Below, piece by piece: positions 5,889-7,949 of a DNA stretch of 7,949 bases (within the stretch, counting starts at the first letter, position 1; each line of letters begins with the position of its first letter). The stretch lies in assembly GCA_934402125.1 (NCBI GenBank), contig CAKRTY010000066.1, positions 1 through 7,949 on the forward strand, written 5' to 3'. The notes beneath the pieces are model-generated. The model was not told the origin of the DNA, did no database searches, and worked only from the letters and a program-made list of their open reading frames with translations. The stretch comes from an uncultured Anaerosacchariphilus sp. GTDB taxonomy: Bacteria; Bacillota; Clostridia; Lachnospirales; Lachnospiraceae. The position numbers and the translations under genes are program-made.

Positions 5889-5904
5889 GCGCAGGGGGCT
5901 GCGC
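5889..5904 (+). promoter_or_regulatory. GC hairpin in the efp leader
   Basis: GCGCAG (5889-5894) and CTGCGC (5899-5904) form a perfect six-base stem around a GGGG loop. It sits 10 bases upstream of the AGGAGG of efp (5915-5920) in an otherwise AT-rich leader. No T-tract follows, so it is not a terminator. It may stabilise the mRNA 5' region or affect translation. It matches no riboswitch I know. Confidence 0.5.
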
Positions 5905-5930
5905 TTAAGACATTAGGAGGAAATTTTAAT

Positions 5931-6488
5931 ATGATTTCAGCAGGAGATTTTAGAAACGGCGTTACACTTGAGATTGAAGGCAACGTATATCAGATCATGG
6001 AGTTCCAGCATGTAAAGCCGGGTAAGGGCGCGGCTTTCGTAAGAACAAAGCTGAAGAACATCATCAACGGCGGCGTGGTTGAGAAGACCTTCCGTCCCAC
6101 TGAGAAGTTCCCGGCAGCAAGAATCGACCGTGTAGAGATGCAGTATCTGTACAATGACGGAGATCTGTACAACTTCATGAACACAGAGAACTACGATCAG
6201 ATCGCTCTGAACAAGGATGATATCGGAGATTCCCTGAAGTTCGTAAAAGAGAACGAGATGGTTAAGGTATGTTCCTACAATGGCAACGTATTTGCAGTAG
6301 AGCCGCCTCTCTTCGTAGAGCTGGAGATCACAGATACAGAGCCGGGCTTCAAGGGCGATACCGCTACAGGCGCAACCAAGCCGGCTACCGTAGAGACAGG
6401 CGCGGTTGTATATGTACCGCTGTTCGTAGAGCAGGGCGACAAGATTAAGATCGACACCCGTACAGGAGAGTACCTGTCCAGAGTATAA
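5931..6488 (+). CDS. efp: Translation elongation factor P (EF-P)
   Basis: EF-P binds between the ribosomal P and E sites and relieves stalling at consecutive prolines. The 185-residue product has the three beta-barrel domains of the family: KOW-like N-domain about 1-62, OB-like domain II about 66-125 and C-terminal domain about 130-185 with the signature [24 protein letters not shown]. The tip loop of domain I reads [11 protein letters not shown], with K32 at the position that carries 5-aminopentanol in B. subtilis EF-P. The loop is of the PGKG type also used by beta-lysylated EF-Ps, but no modification gene is in the window. ATG at 5931 is supported by AGGAGG at 5915-5920; a GTG at 5856 in the same frame would add 25 unrelated residues. 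Arg codons are only AGA and CGT, unlike the adjacent peptidase, consistent with high expression. A terminator follows. Confidence 0.97.
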   Translation: MISAGDFRNGVTLEIEGNVYQIMEFQHVKPGKGAAFVRTKLKNIINGGVVEKTFRPTEKFPAARIDRVEMQYLYNDGDLYNFMNTENYDQIALNKDDIGDSLKFVKENEMVKVCSYNGNVFAVEPPLFVELEITDTEPGFKGDTATGATKPATVETGAVVYVPLFVEQGDKIKIDTRTGEYLSRV

Positions 6489-6503
6489 GGATTAGTTACA
6501 AGA

Positions 6504-6531
6504 ACCCCGCAGTGTGAGCTGCGGGGTTTTG
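6504..6531 (+). terminator. Intrinsic terminator of efp
   Basis: AACCCCGCAG (6504-6513) pairs perfectly with CTGCGGGGTT (6520-6529) around a TGTGAG loop, and the 3' arm runs into TTTTGTTG. It starts 16 bases after the efp stop codon. Confidence 0.9.
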
Positions 6532-6555
6532 TTGATCTTTTATTTTCTACAGAGC

Positions 6556-6594
6556 AAAAAAACCGCGCCGCCATCCTTTTGGATGACGGCGCGG
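6556..6594 (-). terminator. Intrinsic terminator of the tRNA-Arg transcript (minus strand)
   Basis: On the minus strand a 14-bp stem (6594-6581 with 6576-6563) closed by an AAAA loop is followed by seven T's (complement of the A-run 6556-6562). One position that mismatches as C/A on the plus strand becomes a U-G wobble in the minus-strand RNA, and the T-run is on the minus side. So this is the tRNA terminator rather than a second efp terminator. It starts 15 bases beyond the tRNA 3' end. Confidence 0.88.
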
Positions 6595-6609
6595 AAACGT
6601 ATCAGAAAG

Positions 6610-6682
6610 TGCATCTGACTAGATTCGAACTAGCGGCACCTGGCGTCGGAGGCCAGTGCTCTATCCACTGAGCTACAGATGC
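6610..6682 (-). tRNA. tRNA-Arg (anticodon CCG)
   Basis: The minus strand folds into a full 73-base cloverleaf: acceptor GCATCTG/CAGATGC with discriminator A, D-stem GCTC/GAGC, and anticodon stem CTGGC/GCCAG with loop CTCCGAC. That gives anticodon CCG (complement of 6647-6649), reading CGG. The variable loop has five bases, and the T-arm is GCTAG/CTAGT around TTCGAAT with one G-U pair. The CCA end is not encoded and must be added by tRNA nucleotidyltransferase. It is a single gene with its own terminator, converging on efp. CGG is a frequent Arg codon in several genes here (the M24 peptidase, the M56 protease, the CarD-type gene), so this tRNA serves a common codon. Confidence 0.96.
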
Positions 6683-6699
6683 ATATCAGCTACCCATCT

Positions 6700-6728
6700 A
6701 TACTACAACAAAATTCGTTGTTGTGCAA
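6700..6728 (-). promoter_or_regulatory. Candidate promoter of tRNA-Arg with an inverted repeat in its spacer
   Basis: On the minus strand TTGCAC (6728-6723) and TAGTAT (6705-6700) are separated by 17 bases. Transcription would start about 10 bases before the tRNA. Both boxes are only moderate matches. A perfect 7-bp inverted repeat ACAACAA/TTGTTGT (6705-6711 and 6718-6724) occupies most of the spacer. Confidence 0.35.
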
Positions 6729-6768
6729 GTGGAAAATGAAAAAAGTTTTGTAAAATCTACAAAGGGCA

Positions 6769-6797
6769 TTGCAAAAGTAAAAAACTTCCAGTATAAT
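6769..6797 (+). promoter_or_regulatory. Promoter of the DUF5688 gene
   Basis: TTGCAA (6769-6774) and a perfect TATAAT (6792-6797) are separated by 17 bases. Transcription would start near 6804, giving a leader of about 109 bases before the start codon. That leader holds one short hairpin (GCAGC 6819-6823 with GCTGC 6829-6833) and no recognised riboswitch. Confidence 0.75.
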
Positions 6798-6912
6798 GAG
6801 AGCGTCTTCCAAATTTCAGCAGCAGTTCGCTGCATCCTTCCCCGGAAAAGCAAAAGGGTAACCGAATATACAAAAGCGAAGAAAACATAGGATCAATCAG
6901 AAAGGAATTATT

Positions 6913-7803
6913 ATGAACTATCAGGAATTTGTAGGTTCCGTGACAGGCTTTCTTCGTGAATCATTGCCCGGCGGAACCATGCTGCAGCGGATCCCGCTGG
7001 AAAAGAACAATGGAGTCATGATGGACGGGCTTTCGATCCGGAAAGAGGGCAGGCGGGTGGCGCCGATGATTTATCTGGATGCCTGCTATAAGGAATATCT
7101 GGAGGGCAGATCCTTAAAGGGAATCTGCGAACAGATACTGGAATGCTGCGAGGCACCGGATTTTGAGCAGCAGTTCGACGTGGATTTTTTCCGGGATCCC
7201 AGGCAGGTGCGCCCGGTCATTGTATACAAGCTGGTTCATTATGAGAAAAACAGGGAGCAGCTGCAGGACATTCCCCATCTGCCCTTTCTCGATCTGGCGG
7301 TGGTGTTTTACTGCCTGCTGACCGATACGCCGGTGGGAAACGCCACGGTGCTGATTCATAACAGCCACCTGGAGCTCTGGGGCAGGAATACAGCCTGGTT
7401 ATATGAGGCGGCAAAGGAGAATACCCAAAGGCTGCTGCCGGAGTGCCTGGTCAGCATGGAGGAAATGCTCTGTGAGCTGTCCGGGGGACAGCAGGAGACG
7501 GAAGGCACCAGCGTGCCCATGTACGTGCTGACCAACAGCCGGAAATCCTTCGGGGCGGCCTGCCTGCTTTACGAGGGGGTGCTGGAGAAATGCCTGGAAA
7601 GATTCGGAGAGAGCTATTACCTGCTTCCCAGCAGTGTACACGAAATGATTCTGCTTCCGGTCTCCGCTGTGGGCGACAGACGGGAGCTGTGCGCCCTGGT
7701 GCGGGAAATGAACCGGACCCAGGTGCGCGAAACAGAGGTATTATCAGACAGTGTTTATTCTTATTCCCGGGAGAGCAGACGGCTGGAAATCCTGGATTTT
7801 TAA
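6913..7803 (+). CDS. DUF5688-family protein of unknown function
   Basis: This 296-residue protein looks soluble: there is no signal peptide or membrane segment. It matches what I know of DUF5688, a family of about 300 residues widespread and often multicopy in Lachnospiraceae with no assigned function. Recognisable features are KNNGVMMDGLSI (31-42), PMIYLDACYKEYLEG (51-65), MYVLTN (203-208), GAACLLYEGVL (214-224), YYLLPSSVHEMILLP (235-249) and the terminal LSDSVYSYSRE (277-287). The conserved C-terminal PSSVHE and LSDSVY blocks look like core structure rather than a known catalytic triad. AAAGGA at 6901-6906 supports the ATG at 6913. It has its own promoter and a long leader, and stands alone between a divergently transcribed tRNA and another single gene. 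No terminator hairpin is visible after its stop, so read-through is possible. Confidence 0.75.
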   Translation: MNYQEFVGSVTGFLRESLPGGTMLQRIPLEKNNGVMMDGLSIRKEGRRVAPMIYLDACYKEYLEGRSLKGICEQILECCEAPDFEQQFDVDFFRDPRQVRPVIVYKLVHYEKNREQLQDIPHLPFLDLAVVFYCLLTDTPVGNATVLIHNSHLELWGRNTAWLYEAAKENTQRLLPECLVSMEEMLCELSGGQQETEGTSVPMYVLTNSRKSFGAACLLYEGVLEKCLERFGESYYLLPSSVHEMILLPVSAVGDRRELCALVREMNRTQVRETEVLSDSVYSYSRESRRLEILDF

Positions 7804-7843
7804 GAAGTTGTTTTATTTTTCATAAATTTATCACAATTTACGG

Positions 7844-7894
7844 TTGCCTTTTGTGTTAAAGTTTGTTACAATCGATTTGTTACGAAATTGTTAC
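7844..7894 (+). promoter_or_regulatory. Promoter of the right-end gene with three TTGTTAC repeats
   Basis: TTGCCT (7844-7849) and TACAAT (7867-7872) have 17-base spacing. Three direct copies of TTGTTAC (7863-7869, 7877-7883, 7888-7894) overlap the -10 and the expected start point near 7879, as operator sites would. A perfect palindrome ATAAATTTAT (7822-7831) lies upstream in the same AT-rich region. Confidence 0.5.
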
Positions 7895-7920
7895 AAAATG
7901 AAAACCGCTTGGAGGCAACT

Positions 7921-7949
7921 ATGAAATTTGATAATATAAAAGAACTTTT
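7921..7949 (+). CDS. 5' end of an unidentified gene, cut by the window edge
   Basis: ATG at 7921 is preceded by GGAGG at 7911-7915 and a plausible promoter. Only nine complete codons are present (MKFDNIKEL), too few to name a family. The sequence is lysine-rich and not an obvious signal peptide. Confidence 0.6.

Noticed and set aside
5856..5930. GTG start giving EF-P 25 extra residues
   Set aside because: There is no ribosome binding site at 5856. AGGAGG at 5915-5920 and family length both fix the start at 5931.
6610..6682. tRNA-Arg as an integration site of a mobile element
   Set aside because: No integrase, no duplicated tRNA 3' end and no foreign-looking genes are present on either side within the window.
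6804..6912. Leader of the DUF5688 gene as a cyclic di-GMP-I (GEMM) riboswitch, because of a GGGTAACCGA stretch
   Set aside because: The rest of the aptamer, including the GACGCAAAGC-type receptor segment and the two paired arms, is absent. The similarity is one short string.

Overview
The window looks like a chromosomal segment of a Gram-positive anaerobe of the class Clostridia, most likely a Lachnospiraceae member. The grounds are the gene content: an M56 metallopeptidase paired with a BlaI-type repressor, a CarD-type regulator, a YlmC/YmxH-type PRC-barrel protein, nrdR-yqeG-M24 peptidase-efp in a row, and a DUF5688 protein (a family I know mainly from Lachnospiraceae). Strong AGGAGG-type ribosome binding sites, moderate GC and a tRNA without an encoded CCA fit this. 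No insertion sequence, phage gene, CRISPR array or rRNA is visible.

Layout. Positions 1-149 hold the 3' end of an unidentified gene with codon use typical of high expression, closed by a strong terminator (192-228). An AT-rich leader (229-445) with a promoter-like extended -10 element and a second terminator-like hairpin (374-406) precedes a CarD-family regulator (446-955), which has its own terminator. Next is a two-gene sensor unit: a BlaI/MecI-family repressor (1145-1522) overlapping by four bases an M56-family membrane metallopeptidase (1519-3306). Its extracellular part has no penicillin-binding domain. It carries instead a short GGADGPT motif, familiar from Na+-pumping decarboxylase beta subunits, and an unassigned C-terminal region.

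A small PRC-barrel gene on the minus strand (3344-3595) diverges from nrdR (3754-4206). nrdR begins a probable operon with yqeG (HAD phosphatase, apparently starting at a non-AUG codon near 4224) and an M24 Xaa-Pro peptidase (4724-5794). efp (5931-6488) follows with its own promoter, a leader hairpin and a terminator. A minus-strand tRNA-Arg(CCG) (6610-6682) with its own terminator converges on efp.

The right end holds a DUF5688 gene (6913-7803) with a good promoter and a roughly 110-base leader, then a promoter with three TTGTTAC repeats and the first nine codons of another gene.

Functionally, the window combines housekeeping and translation functions (NrdR control of ribonucleotide reductase, EF-P, a tRNA, dipeptide turnover) with a probable envelope-signal relay. 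In that relay the membrane protease would sense an extracellular ligand and cleave the repressor encoded beside it. The best candidate for something under-described is this BlaI/M56 pair with its unusual extracellular region.
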